From the NCBI RefSeq assembly GCF_000488275.1, contig NZ_KI530762.1, positions 62,001 to 126,000 on the forward strand: a DNA stretch of 64,000 bases, in the 5' to 3' direction. The position numbers were made by a program, and so were the translations under genes. Every line of letters begins with the position of its first letter. Within the stretch, counting starts at the first letter, position 1. Source of the DNA: Acinetobacter brisouii CIP 110357 (lineage in GTDB: Bacteria; Pseudomonadota; Gammaproteobacteria; Pseudomonadales; Moraxellaceae). This document shows, in pieces, positions 39,489-48,830 of the stretch. The notes under the pieces were generated by a model, which worked only from the letters and a program-made list of their open reading frames with translations, searched no databases and had not been told where the DNA came from.

Positions 39489-42400
39489 ATGCCGAAATCG
39501 CCAACGCCACCTTCAGCCCCGCAACGGGTGATTCCAACCCGCCGTGAGTACAACATTTGGGTGGCGGATGAGAGTATTGAAGATTTTGCCTTACGCTATG
39601 CACCGCGCTCGGTACGGAAATGGTCGCCGTGGATGGTGACCAATACCGCCATGTCGACGGTGAGTTTTCTGGCGATGGAAGCGATTGGCGCGACCCTGCT
39701 GTGGCAATACGGTTTTAGCAATGCACTCATGGCAGCGATTGTGGTGTGTAGCCTGATTTTTCTGACCAGTTGGCCGATCAGTTACTATGCCGCCAAATAC
39801 AATGTCGATGTAGATTTACTCACCCGTGGCGCAGGTTTTGGCTATATCGGTTCGACCATTACCTCAGTGATTTATGCCAGTTTCACTTTTATTTTGCTGG
39901 CGTTTGAAGCAGCAATTATGGCAATGGCACTGGAGCTAGCGCTGCATATTCCGCAGAGTATCGGTTATCTGATTTCCGCCCTGATCATCTTGCCTTTGGT
40001 GGTGAAAGGGGTTGGATTTATCAATAAAGTTCAGGCGATTACCCAACCGATCTGGCTGATTTTACTGCTGTTGCCGTGGATCTTTGTATGGTGGAAACAG
40101 CCGCAACTGCTCGAACAAAGTATGCAGTTTGTTGGCATTACTTCACATTCAACCGCATTTAACCTGACGTATTTTGGCGCAGCCTGTACCTTGCTGTTTG
40201 TGTTTGTGATTCAGATTGGCGAACAAGCCGACTATTTGCGCTTTTTGCCGCCGCGTGAGCAGCATCCGCGCTCATGGTTGCTGGCGGTATTTTTGGGTGG
40301 ACCCTCATGGATTATTTTTGGCTTTGTCAAAATCCTGATGGGCATGCTGCTGATGGTGTTGGCTTATCGCTATGCCGTACCACAGATTGAACTCAGCAAT
40401 CCGACCTATCTGTATTGGTTCGCTTTTCAGCAAGGCATTTCCTCTGCAGATGTGGCGCTGTGGCTCACGGTGCTGCTGGTGTGTCTGGCACAAATCAAGA
40501 TCAACATGACCAATGCCTATGCAGGTTCACTGGCATGGTCAAACTTCTTTGCGCGTTTAACCCATAGCCACCCTGGGCGGATTGTCTGGCTGATTTTCAA
40601 TATCCTGATTGCCATCATGTTGATGGAAATGGGCATCAGCCATGCGGTTGAGCAGATTTTGGGGTTGTATAGCAATATCGCACTGGCATGGATAGGTGCA
40701 GTGGTTGCGGACCTGATTATCTGTAAACCACTGGGTTTAAGCCCGAAAGGCATCGAGTTTCGCCGTGCCTATTTATATGACATTAACCCTGTCGGGGTAG
40801 GTGCGCTGCTGTTGGCATCGTTGCTGTCGATGCTGAGTTATCTGGGATTTTTCGGGGAACTGGCAAAAGGCTTGGCGAGTTTTATTGCACTGGGCACAGC
40901 CATGCTGAGTGTCCCGATCATTGCCTATCTGACCCGAGGGAAATATTACCTTGCACGTCAGCCTGAAGCTTTAGCCATGACTTCAGTGGCAACCTGCGTG
41001 GTGTGTCAGCGTGAATATGAAGTGGCGGATATGGCGAGTTGCCCTGCCTATAGCGGGGAAATTTGCTCTTTGTGCTGTTCGTTGGAAGCCCGTTGCCATG
41101 ACCGCTGTAAACCGCATGCACGCTGGTCAGAACAATGGAAAAGCTTGCTGATTCGTTACCTGCCGATTACGTGGGCGCAGCGCCTGAATACGCGTTTGAG
41201 TCTGTATTTACTGGTGATGCTGAGTTTGGCGCTGGTACTGGCGGTCTGTCTGAGCTTGGTGTATTTGCAGGAAAAAAGCAGCTTGGACGCGATTCATACC
41301 GCAGGGCAGCAGCAACTGTTTGCGCTGTTTGTGAAAATTTACTGCATTCTGTTTTTACTGATCAGTGTGGCGGCATGGTGGTTGGTGCTGAATGATGAAA
41401 GCCGCCGTAATGCCGAACAGGAAAGTGAGCAGCAAAATAGCCTGCTCCTCGAAGAAATAGCCGCGCATGAAGTCACTTCGCAGCATTTGCAGGATGCACG
41501 GATTCAGGCGGAAAAAGCCAACGAAGCCAAAAGTCGTTATGTGATTGGCATTAGCCATGAACTGCGTACGCCGCTGAACAGTATTTTGGGTTATAGCCAG
41601 TTATTGCAAAAGCAGGAAAAACTCTCGGAACAGGGCGAAAAGGCTTTGGGGGTGATTAGCCGTAGCGGGCAGCATCTGACGTCATTGATTGATGGTTTGC
41701 TGGATTTGGCACGCATCGAAACAGGCAAGATTTCCCTGAATATGGTCGATATTCATTTCCCTGATTTTATTCAGCAAATCGTGCAAATGTTTCAGCCGCA
41801 GATTGAGCAGAAGCATCTGAAATTTGTCTGTGAGATTAGTGAACACCTGCCGCAATATGTGCGTAGCGACAAAAAACGTCTGGAACAGGTGCTGATTAAT
41901 GTCTTGGGCAATGCGCTGAAATTTACCCGTAAAGGCGAAATCCGCTTGCAGGTCGATTATCGTTTTCAGACTGCCTATTTTACCGTTCAGGACACAGGCT
42001 GCGGGATTGCCAAGGAAGATTTACAGCGCATTTTCACGCCTTTTGAACGTGGACGTAATGTGGTGCAGGGCGGTTTTTCGGGGACAGGGCTAGGGCTACC
42101 GATTGTTAAATTACTGGTGGATTTGCTCGGCGGACAACTGACGGTGAGCAGCGAGCTGAATCAGGGCACGAGTTTTCATATCAAGCTGTATTTGCCATCC
42201 AAAGACCTGATTCACCCGATTCGTAACCTGCATAGCAATCAGATTGTCGGTTATGTCGGCGAGCGTAAACGGATTTTAGTGGTGGATAATGAAGCGGTCG
42301 ATCGTGGTCTGGTCGCCAACTTTTTGCGCCCGCTCGGTTTTGAGTTGCAAGAAGCCGAATCGGGGATTGACTGCCTGCGCCAAGTGCCGATGTTTCAGCC

Positions 42401-42950
42401 TGACCTGATTCTGATGGATCTCAATATGCCGTTGATGGGCGGCTGGGAAACTGCACGTTTGCTACGCCAAAACCATATTACCAATGTGCCGATCGTGATT
42501 ATTTCCGCCGATGCCAATGAGCGTGCGGTGAATCCACAAGATGCTGTACTCACCGAAGATTTTCTACTGAAACCGATTGATCTGAATTTATTGCTGAGCA
42601 AAATTGGCGACAAACTGGATTTAACATGGCTGAATGCCGAGCAGCAAGCACAGCAGCCCAATTTGCTAAATCAAATGCAATCGACTCAGCCAGCATCATC
42701 AAACTCAGAGAAAGTCACTGAAACATTATCAGCAACTTCAGTACAAAGCTTGCCGCAAGCCTTGGCACATTTACAGGAGGTGCTGAGTCAGGGTTATATT
42801 CGCGGGGCACAACAGGCGCTGCAACAGTATCAGCAGGATTTTCCCGAACAGCAAAAATTATGGTTGCAGTTGGCACAATCTGTGCAAAAATTTGACCTCA
42901 AAATGGCCAAACAGCAGCTTCAGGACTTTAGCATTGATGAATCATCATGA
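39489..42950 (+). CDS. NCS1-transporter/hybrid histidine kinase fusion
   Basis: A 1153-residue sensor. Residues about 15-495 form a complete NCS1-like permease (DLLTRGAGFGYIGS, AQIKINMTNAYAGSLAW). Cysteine clusters CVVC (from 503) and CSLCC plus further Cys follow at about 518-550, then two more helices (about 565-590, 615-640) and a coiled linker. The kinase has GISHELRTPLNSILGYS (His690), VLINVLGNALKF, DTGCGI and GTGLGLPIV. A receiver domain has Asp977 in LILMDLNMP, and a helical tail without an obvious phospho-accepting histidine ends the protein. ATG 39489 follows TGGA. Signal presumably a nucleobase or related ligand. Confidence 0.9.
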   Translation: MPKSPTPPSAPQRVIPTRREYNIWVADESIEDFALRYAPRSVRKWSPWMVTNTAMSTVSFLAMEAIGATLLWQYGFSNALMAAIVVCSLIFLTSWPISYYAAKYNVDVDLLTRGAGFGYIGSTITSVIYASFTFILLAFEAAIMAMALELALHIPQSIGYLISALIILPLVVKGVGFINKVQAITQPIWLILLLLPWIFVWWKQPQLLEQSMQFVGITSHSTAFNLTYFGAACTLLFVFVIQIGEQADYLRFLPPREQHPRSWLLAVFLGGPSWIIFGFVKILMGMLLMVLAYRYAVPQIELSNPTYLYWFAFQQGISSADVALWLTVLLVCLAQIKINMTNAYAGSLAWSNFFARLTHSHPGRIVWLIFNILIAIMLMEMGISHAVEQILGLYSNIALAWIGAVVADLIICKPLGLSPKGIEFRRAYLYDINPVGVGALLLASLLSMLSYLGFFGELAKGLASFIALGTAMLSVPIIAYLTRGKYYLARQPEALAMTSVATCVVCQREYEVADMASCPAYSGEICSLCCSLEARCHDRCKPHARWSEQWKSLLIRYLPITWAQRLNTRLSLYLLVMLSLALVLAVCLSLVYLQEKSSLDAIHTAGQQQLFALFVKIYCILFLLISVAAWWLVLNDESRRNAEQESEQQNSLLLEEIAAHEVTSQHLQDARIQAEKANEAKSRYVIGISHELRTPLNSILGYSQLLQKQEKLSEQGEKALGVISRSGQHLTSLIDGLLDLARIETGKISLNMVDIHFPDFIQQIVQMFQPQIEQKHLKFVCEISEHLPQYVRSDKKRLEQVLINVLGNALKFTRKGEIRLQVDYRFQTAYFTVQDTGCGIAKEDLQRIFTPFERGRNVVQGGFSGTGLGLPIVKLLVDLLGGQLTVSSELNQGTSFHIKLYLPSKDLIHPIRNLHSNQIVGYVGERKRILVVDNEAVDRGLVANFLRPLGFELQEAESGIDCLRQVPMFQPDLILMDLNMPLMGGWETARLLRQNHITNVPIVIISADANERAVNPQDAVLTEDFLLKPIDLNLLLSKIGDKLDLTWLNAEQQAQQPNLLNQMQSTQPASSNSEKVTETLSATSVQSLPQALAHLQEVLSQGYIRGAQQALQQYQQDFPEQQKLWLQLAQSVQKFDLKMAKQQLQDFSIDESS

Positions 42951-43860
42951 TGCGGTAATTTTAATTGTGGATGATGTGCCCGAAAATTTGGGGCTTTTGC
43001 ATGAAAGCCTTGATCAGGCAGGCTATCGGGTGCTGGTCACCACCGATGGTTTAAGTGCGATTGAAATTGCCCATCGCTGTCAGCCCGATATGATTTTGCT
43101 GGATGGCAACATGCCACATATGGATGGTTTTGAAAGCTGTCTGCAACTCAAAGCTAGCCCGATTACCCAACTCATTCCCGTGATTTTTATGACAGGGCTG
43201 TCGGAAACCGAGCATATTGTGCGTGGTTTTCAGGTCGGGGGCGTGGACTATGTCACCAAGCCGTTAAATATTGAAGAAGTGCTGGCGCGGGTGCGTACAC
43301 ATCTGACGCATGCTAAGCTGTTACAGCAACAAAAACAGGTGATTGATGCCACTGAAACTGCGATTTTGGCACTCGATGCGGAAGGGAAAATGTTATGGCA
43401 AACCCAAAAAGCCGAGCAGATTTTACAAGAATGTCTGCCTGACAATGCTGGTTTCGAACAGGGACTAAAGCACTGGTTTAGTGAGCTAAAACAGGACAAA
43501 GACCCGAAACGTTTGATGAGTTGTAGCTATGCGACCTCTACGCAAAATTTACAGCTTTTATTACTCACGCCGTGGCAAGCTGAACGCAGCAATCAAAATT
43601 ATCTGGTGCAAATTAAACTGGCAACCGCGACCTTAAGCGTGGCGGACATTTTGAAGTTTTGCCCGCAACTGACCCAACGTGAAGCAGAAGTGATGCACTG
43701 GCTGATTTTGGGAAAAACCAATAAGGATATTGCGGAAATTTTGGCGCTGAGTCCTCGTACTGTGAACAAGCACCTTGAACACGTGTTTGCCAAACTGGCA
43801 GTTGAAAACCGCACGGCTGCGGTGGCGTATCTGCATAGTCTGGTGCAGGATAAGGGGTAG
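42937..43860 (+). CDS. REC-PAS-LuxR response regulator
   Basis: A 307-residue regulator. The receiver domain (ILIVDDVPENLGLL, phospho-acceptor Asp56 in MILLDGNMP, VDYVTKPLN) is followed by a PAS-like segment (about 130-225, ATETAILALDAEGKMLWQTQKAE) and a LuxR HTH (about 235-295, LTQREAEVMHWLILGKTNKDIAE). ATG 42937 lies inside the kinase gene, overlapping it by 14 bases, so the two are translationally coupled and form a pair. Confidence 0.92.
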   Translation: MNHHDAVILIVDDVPENLGLLHESLDQAGYRVLVTTDGLSAIEIAHRCQPDMILLDGNMPHMDGFESCLQLKASPITQLIPVIFMTGLSETEHIVRGFQVGGVDYVTKPLNIEEVLARVRTHLTHAKLLQQQKQVIDATETAILALDAEGKMLWQTQKAEQILQECLPDNAGFEQGLKHWFSELKQDKDPKRLMSCSYATSTQNLQLLLLTPWQAERSNQNYLVQIKLATATLSVADILKFCPQLTQREAEVMHWLILGKTNKDIAEILALSPRTVNKHLEHVFAKLAVENRTAAVAYLHSLVQDKG

Positions 43861-44117
43861 ATTGATCTACGTTTGATGCGTGTATTTGAAAAATGGGGTA
43901 CGCGGAAATCTCATCGGCAACTGTTCAAGCCAAACCAATATTTGCAATATTTTTGATAAAAGTAGATCCTGAGAGACATGCTACTGATGCTTGAGAAATA
44001 TTGCTCAAGGCTTCTATGTCTATATTCTGTGGGGATAGAAGTCTTAAAATATTAATTTTGTATAAGAAAGTTTATGTTAAATGCCAATAATATTTAATTT
44101 GTAATATTAGAAGCATA
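43861..44117. other. AT-rich spacer with two hairpins
   Basis: No gene is supported here. Two successive hairpins are visible: CTTGAG/CTCAAG (43990-44009) and CTTCTAT/ATAGAAG (44011-44041). Either may end transcription of the response regulator, though T-runs are weak. Composition turns markedly AT-rich from here. Confidence 0.4.
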
Positions 44118-44291
44118 GTGAATAGCCACCAAAATTATTTAATATATTGGCAATCATTCTTTGAAAATGGAATGGGTTTACAAATATCTGATTTATGGAA
44201 AGTCTCCCCTTGGTTAAGGGAAGACTTAGAAAGCTTAACTAATTTTAATTACTGGAATTTTAAGGATTGTATTAATATAATATTTTTTTAA
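44118..44291 (+). CDS. Small 57-residue frame convergent with the orphan AT-rich gene
   Basis: A GTG-started frame encoding VNSHQNYLIYWQSFFENGMG, then a tryptophan/aromatic-rich sequence (DLWKVSPWLREDLESL) ending CINIIFF. It reads like natural protein and fills the gap exactly, overlapping the 3' end of the minus-strand gene by 20 bases. No good ribosome site is seen, so it may be a fragment. Function unknown. Confidence 0.35.
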   Translation: MNSHQNYLIYWQSFFENGMGLQISDLWKVSPWLREDLESLTNFNYWNFKDCINIIFF

Positions 44292-45720
44292 AATCTCGAT
44301 AAATATTTTTTCCAGCTCTATTATCACTTGGTGTTTTTGCAAAACTTTGGGGATAGCGTGTATCTAAGCGAAAATTTGCCTTAAGATGTTTACCATCTTC
44401 ACTTAGTTCAATATTAAAAGGCGAAAGAGCCTTTCGTAATTTTGTATTATTACCTTTAAAATCATTTAATACATTTTTTAAATGCTCTATTTGATTAGAG
44501 TATTCTTCATAGTCTTTATCTTGCTTAATATTAGATACAATATCTTCAAATATTTCTTTTTTTCTATCACTTAATCCTAAATTATCAACTTGTAATTCTA
44601 GTAATAAATTATACATTTTATGCTTAATTTCTTTTTCAAAATATTGTGAAATATTAAATGGAATGCTAAAAGAATTATTACTATCTTCGGGGCTGACTTC
44701 TCGAGAAAAATCTTGGTAATCGTATTGATAAGAATTGTTTTCCAATTCTAATATTTTCTTATTTTTAGCTTCAATTTCAGCATCATACAATTTTATTAGT
44801 TCTTCATAATCCTGAGGATTTTTTAACTCTTTTTGTTTTAGTCCATCAATTTGAGTTCTGAATTTTTTCTCTAGAATAGAATGTCTAGTTAAACTTTTTG
44901 GAAACTTTTGTACAAGTAAAGAGCTACGAACTAAACGGTTTAAATTATTTATTAGTAGCTGAGTTGTTTGGTCTGCTTTTAGAAAAAGCTTTTTACTAAA
45001 TCCATTTTTCCAGTATATACCAATTGACCCATTATAAGCATTTTTACTATTGCTGGCTTCTTTTAATTTATATGAAAATGCTTGATAGTTATCTTGTGGT
45101 TCAATAAAAATATGAGCTAAACCAAACAATTCTTTTTGAAGATCCTGAATTTGTTCCTCATTAAAACAAACTGGTTGGCTAAGATATACACATGGTAAAT
45201 GACCTGTAAAATCTCCATTAACAAATTTAGAAACAGTTTCAATCCAATAAGTTGAGTTATCTAAGTAATTTATTTGATCTATCAAAAACTCTCCATCAAA
45301 AGCAGCACCTAGCTCATCAATTAGTTTACTGATAATTAGAGGTTTTTTTATTGGCTGATTATCAGGTCTTGGACTTGTACTGATTGTTTTAAGTTTAACG
45401 CCAATTTTAAAATTAGTAGCATTTTTTTCAATAGCAATAATGGTAATCCATTGATTTGATTTATGAATATCTTTTTGATATTCAAAATAAAAATTTTCTA
45501 CTTGATCGCAATCTACATAATTCGCTAAGACCCTTTCCGAATGATTAGGAGAAATTATATCTATGTCTTCATAAGCATTAAACTTTAAATTCTTAGAATT
45601 AAATTTAGAATTACGACTTGCATAAAGCCATTCGCAACAAATATTTTTAACATCTTCTAATGTTTTACTTTGAGAATCCACATTAAAAATTGTTTGATAT
45701 AGAATCATAGATAGCCCCAT
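44272..45720 (-). CDS. Orphan AT-rich protein, candidate accessory or defence gene
   Basis: A 482-residue soluble protein of much lower GC than its neighbours. An alpha/beta N-terminal half precedes a predicted coiled stretch (about 285-345, KKFRTQIDGLKQKELKNPQDYEELIKLYDAEIEAKNKKILELE region) and a helical C-terminal half ending KTPSDNRAGKNIYRDFKKILY. No enzymatic motif recognised. Possible starts are MGLSM or the internal MILYQ. Composition, isolation between two unrelated operons and neighbouring gene scraps suggest horizontal acquisition. Function not assignable. Confidence 0.6.
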   Translation of the reverse strand: MGLSMILYQTIFNVDSQSKTLEDVKNICCEWLYASRNSKFNSKNLKFNAYEDIDIISPNHSERVLANYVDCDQVENFYFEYQKDIHKSNQWITIIAIEKNATNFKIGVKLKTISTSPRPDNQPIKKPLIISKLIDELGAAFDGEFLIDQINYLDNSTYWIETVSKFVNGDFTGHLPCVYLSQPVCFNEEQIQDLQKELFGLAHIFIEPQDNYQAFSYKLKEASNSKNAYNGSIGIYWKNGFSKKLFLKADQTTQLLINNLNRLVRSSLLVQKFPKSLTRHSILEKKFRTQIDGLKQKELKNPQDYEELIKLYDAEIEAKNKKILELENNSYQYDYQDFSREVSPEDSNNSFSIPFNISQYFEKEIKHKMYNLLLELQVDNLGLSDRKKEIFEDIVSNIKQDKDYEEYSNQIEHLKNVLNDFKGNNTKLRKALSPFNIELSEDGKHLKANFRLDTRYPQSFAKTPSDNRAGKNIYRDFKKILY

Positions 45721-46155
45721 CTATTTTTAATAAATATATAAAAGTCATTCAATTGCAGTAGTGCTAATCAATCAGTGCCATTATAAAACAATGTAGTAAG
45801 CTAAAGCAGATATTATAAAATTAATTGAATTAGGTACTAAAAAGCATTCAACTTCTGACTTTAATACTTACTGAAAATTAATTTCTTATCAGGAGCAGTT
45901 AATTGTAGAGCTGAATGCAATAGAGAAAGTTGATAATTAAATTTTTCTAAAATGAACATAATACAGCTTATACGAAATCCATTCAGTTTATTTATGTTTT
46001 TCAGTATCTTATATTCTTTTGCATTAGCCCGATTCTCACCAATTGGGCTTTTACATGAATCTTAACGTAACATGCCTAATGTTTAGCCAATGTTTCACGA
46101 TTTTGACTTGTTGCTGTGAACAATCCCTCTACCCATACAGATCGAAAAATTAGCT
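45721..46155. other. AT-rich spacer upstream of the orphan gene
   Basis: No complete gene. A short frame ending YQEQLIVELNAIEKVDN and a stop near 45930-45940 looks like a protein tail but has no start. No transposase or terminal repeats found by eye. Confidence 0.35.
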
Positions 46156-46305
46156 CTAGAAGCCCTTTGGCTCAGGTTCCAGATCGGCTGGTGGGACAGA
46201 ATCTTGATCGGTAAACGTAGTCATATGGGATTTTGAGGCTTCTAAATAAAAATGTTTGGCGACCACGATGATTCCACACAAAGGCTTGTACCTAAATGCT
46301 ATTGT
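46156..46305 (-). pseudogene. Possible C-terminal gene remnant
   Basis: A 49-codon open stretch without an upstream start, ending TDQDSVPPADLEPEPKGF and a TAG stop. The acidic, proline-rich ending looks like a genuine protein C-terminus. A second frame of the same strand (VWNHRGRQTFLF...) is also open, so which one was coding is uncertain. Confidence 0.3.
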
Positions 46306-46378
46306 TCACTACAAACAGTGTTTAGAGCATGACTTAAAATGATAAATCTTCGTTAATCTATATTTTAAACTATTAAAT

Positions 46379-46408
46379 GAACAGGCATCGAACTTGTGTT
46401 GCCTGTTC
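46379..46408 (-). terminator. Terminator-like hairpin after the stress operon
   Basis: GAACAGGCA (46379-46387) pairs with TGCCTGTTC (46400-46408), just beyond the stop of the oxidoreductase gene. The downstream minus-strand T content is modest. Confidence 0.55.
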
Positions 46409-46419
46409 CATATTTTAAT

Positions 46420-47397
46420 TTAAGGACGCAGCAAGACTTTACCCTGTTTACCTGAACTTAGACTGCGTTTCACTGCTTGTTTAATTTCGGCAAAAGGAAA
46501 AATCGCCTCAACAGGTAGCTTCAATTCTTGGCTGACAAGACGTTGCATAAGCTCGGTAATCAGGCGCTTTTTATCGGCCACACTCATGTTTTGGCTGACT
46601 TTACTGCCCCAAAAACCTTTTACTGTGGCTTGTTTAAAAATCAAATCCCCCGAAGCAATTTGCATCGGCTCGCCAAGCTGAGTACCAAATGAGACCAATG
46701 TGCCATTTTCACCAAGCAGGCTGAGTAAGTCTGCGCTGGCTTGTCCGCCAATCGAGTCCACCGCAGCCCGAATCTGTGCGCCCGCCACAATCTGCTCAAC
46801 TTGCTGTTGCCAACCCGTTTGCGCTGTGGAAACCACATGCTGAATGCCCAACGCTTGTAACTCAGCTACAGCTTCATTGCGACGTACAAGGTTAATGCTA
46901 TGCACACCACGCGACTGCGCCAGCATGGCGAGCGTTTTGCCGACTGTACCATTGGCGGTATTTTGGATGATCCATTCACCCGCATTGACCTGTAAAAACT
47001 CCAGTAACATCAGGGCACTGAGCGGCATGGCAATCAACTGCGCTGCAACTTCATCGGGAATTGCATCGGGCAGTGGAATCACTATATGGCTTGGCGCAAT
47101 AAAATATTCTGCCCATGTGCCATTTACCGAAGCCACCGCAACCCGTTGACCCACCTGTAAATGTTCAACTTCTGCACCGATAGCATCAATGATCCCGACC
47201 GCTTCACTGCCACCAATCGCAGGGAAAGTTGGCTTATAGCCATAACGCCCGCGAACTGTCCATAAGTCATGATGATGAATCGGCGCGAGCAGGGTACGAA
47301 TCCGCACCTGATCAGTCTGCAACTCAGGTACAGGTTGATCGGCCAAATGCAGGACATCTTCAGGTTCGCCAAAGCGCTCATGAATTAAACTTTGCAT
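46420..47397 (-). CDS. Zinc-independent MDR/quinone oxidoreductase-like enzyme
   Basis: A 325-residue medium-chain dehydrogenase/reductase. The N-terminal GroES-like fold (HHHDLWTVRGRYGY, GGSEAVGIIDAIG) is followed by a Rossmann domain (NTANGTVGKTLAMLAQSRG). The structural zinc cysteines of alcohol dehydrogenases are absent, pointing to NADPH-dependent reduction of quinones or enals. CAGGAGT precedes the ATG; it begins 5 bases after the aldehyde dehydrogenase gene. Last gene of the operon. Confidence 0.85.
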   Translation of the reverse strand: MQSLIHERFGEPEDVLHLADQPVPELQTDQVRIRTLLAPIHHHDLWTVRGRYGYKPTFPAIGGSEAVGIIDAIGAEVEHLQVGQRVAVASVNGTWAEYFIAPSHIVIPLPDAIPDEVAAQLIAMPLSALMLLEFLQVNAGEWIIQNTANGTVGKTLAMLAQSRGVHSINLVRRNEAVAELQALGIQHVVSTAQTGWQQQVEQIVAGAQIRAAVDSIGGQASADLLSLLGENGTLVSFGTQLGEPMQIASGDLIFKQATVKGFWGSKVSQNMSVADKKRLITELMQRLVSQELKLPVEAIFPFAEIKQAVKRSLSSGKQGKVLLRP

Positions 47398-47402
47398 GAA
47401 AA

Positions 47403-48821
47403 TTACTCCTGAATTTGATTCAGCACATTCTGTAATTGCTGATACGCTGCCGCATAAGGCGCGCGTAAACGTAGATTGGATTCGCCTTGTGGACTTTGCA
47501 CCACAATCGGTTTGGCATGACTAAAACATCTGAAACCATGAACCCCGTGATAAGCCCCAATTCCCGATGCACCGACACCGCCAAATGGTAAAGTTTCAAT
47601 CACCACATGGGTCATGACATCATTCACCACCAACGCGCCAGAAGTGGTTCGTTCCGCAAAATACTGTTGTGCTGCGGCATCTTCTGAGAAGTAATAAGCC
47701 GCCAACGGGCGTGGATGCGCATTGATATAGTCAATCGCTTGCTGTTCTTGCTGATAGATTTTAATCGGCAAGATCGGGCCAAAAATTTCTTCCTGCATCA
47801 CCAACATGTCATCGCTGACATTCAGCACCAAAGTCGGCACAATTTTACGGCTGGCATCATCATGAGTGGCTTCTTGAGTGTGCGCAGTCAAAGGAATCAA
47901 GGTCGCTCCTTTGGCCTTTGCATCGTCTAATACTCGCATTAAACGCTGATAATGCCGCGGGTTAATAATCGCGGTGTAATCAGGATTGTCTTGGAAATGG
48001 CTGAAGCTCTCTGCCATAAATTGCTGGGCGAACGCCACAAAGTCCTGCCGTTGCTGTTCAGGCAACAATACATAATCGGGTGAAATACAGATTTGCCCTG
48101 CATTGACGGTTTTCACCGTCAAAATACGCTGCACCGCTTGTTCAAGTTTGGCATCAGGGGCAATCACCACAGGCGATTTACCGCCGAGTTCCAAGGTCAC
48201 AGGCACCAGATTTTCTGCGGCAGCACGCATCACATGCCGTCCAACTTGGCTACTACCTGTAAATACCAAATGATCGAAAGGCAAGGCACTAAATGCTGCA
48301 CCCATCTCGGCATTACCTGTGACCACACCCAGTTCTAGTGCATCGAAATATTGTGGAACCAGTTCTGCCAACAGGGCTGCGGTTTTAGGTGTTAGCTCAG
48401 AGGGTTTGATTAAGGCACGGTTACCCGCAGCAAACACACCTGCCAGCGGGCTAAAGGCAAGATTCAGTGGGAAATTCCACGGGCTTATAATCCCTACCAC
48501 ACCGAGCGGTTGCTGATGAATCTCGGTACGCATCTCGGCATACGGTGCAGCCACAATTTCAGGTTGCATCCACACAGCCAGTTGCTCTTGGGCATAACTC
48601 AACGCACCAACCGAAGCCAAAATGTCTGACACCAAACTTTGGTAGGCACTGCGATGTCCAAAATCTGCCGAAATCGCAGCAATTAGTGCCTCATGATTTT
48701 CAATAAGTAATTTTTTTGCACGTTCCAAACGGTCATGGCGTAGTTCCAGACTGGCTGGAGCCGCTTGAGTATGCGCTTGGCGCATGGCTGCCAAGCGTTG
48801 CTGTAAGGTTGTAATATCCAT
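47403..48821 (-). CDS. Aldehyde dehydrogenase, coniferyl-aldehyde type
   Basis: A 472-residue NAD(P)-dependent aldehyde dehydrogenase without an N-terminal extension. It has SPWNFPLNLAFSPLAGVFAAGN, the base in LELGGKSPVV, the catalytic cysteine in NAGQICISPDYVLL and the C-terminal YHGVHGFRCFSHAKPI. The CISPDYVL motif is typical of coniferyl aldehyde dehydrogenase and class 3 ALDHs. Operon context suggests detoxification of reactive aldehydes rather than lignin use. Weak ribosome site; 9 bases after the upstream gene. Confidence 0.88.
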   Translation of the reverse strand: MDITTLQQRLAAMRQAHTQAAPASLELRHDRLERAKKLLIENHEALIAAISADFGHRSAYQSLVSDILASVGALSYAQEQLAVWMQPEIVAAPYAEMRTEIHQQPLGVVGIISPWNFPLNLAFSPLAGVFAAGNRALIKPSELTPKTAALLAELVPQYFDALELGVVTGNAEMGAAFSALPFDHLVFTGSSQVGRHVMRAAAENLVPVTLELGGKSPVVIAPDAKLEQAVQRILTVKTVNAGQICISPDYVLLPEQQRQDFVAFAQQFMAESFSHFQDNPDYTAIINPRHYQRLMRVLDDAKAKGATLIPLTAHTQEATHDDASRKIVPTLVLNVSDDMLVMQEEIFGPILPIKIYQQEQQAIDYINAHPRPLAAYYFSEDAAAQQYFAERTTSGALVVNDVMTHVVIETLPFGGVGASGIGAYHGVHGFRCFSHAKPIVVQSPQGESNLRLRAPYAAAYQQLQNVLNQIQE

Positions 48822-48830
48822 CGGAAGCGC

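Noticed and set aside
45721..46420. Insertion sequence in the AT-rich patch
   Set aside because: No transposase frame, terminal inverted repeats or target duplication could be identified by eye.
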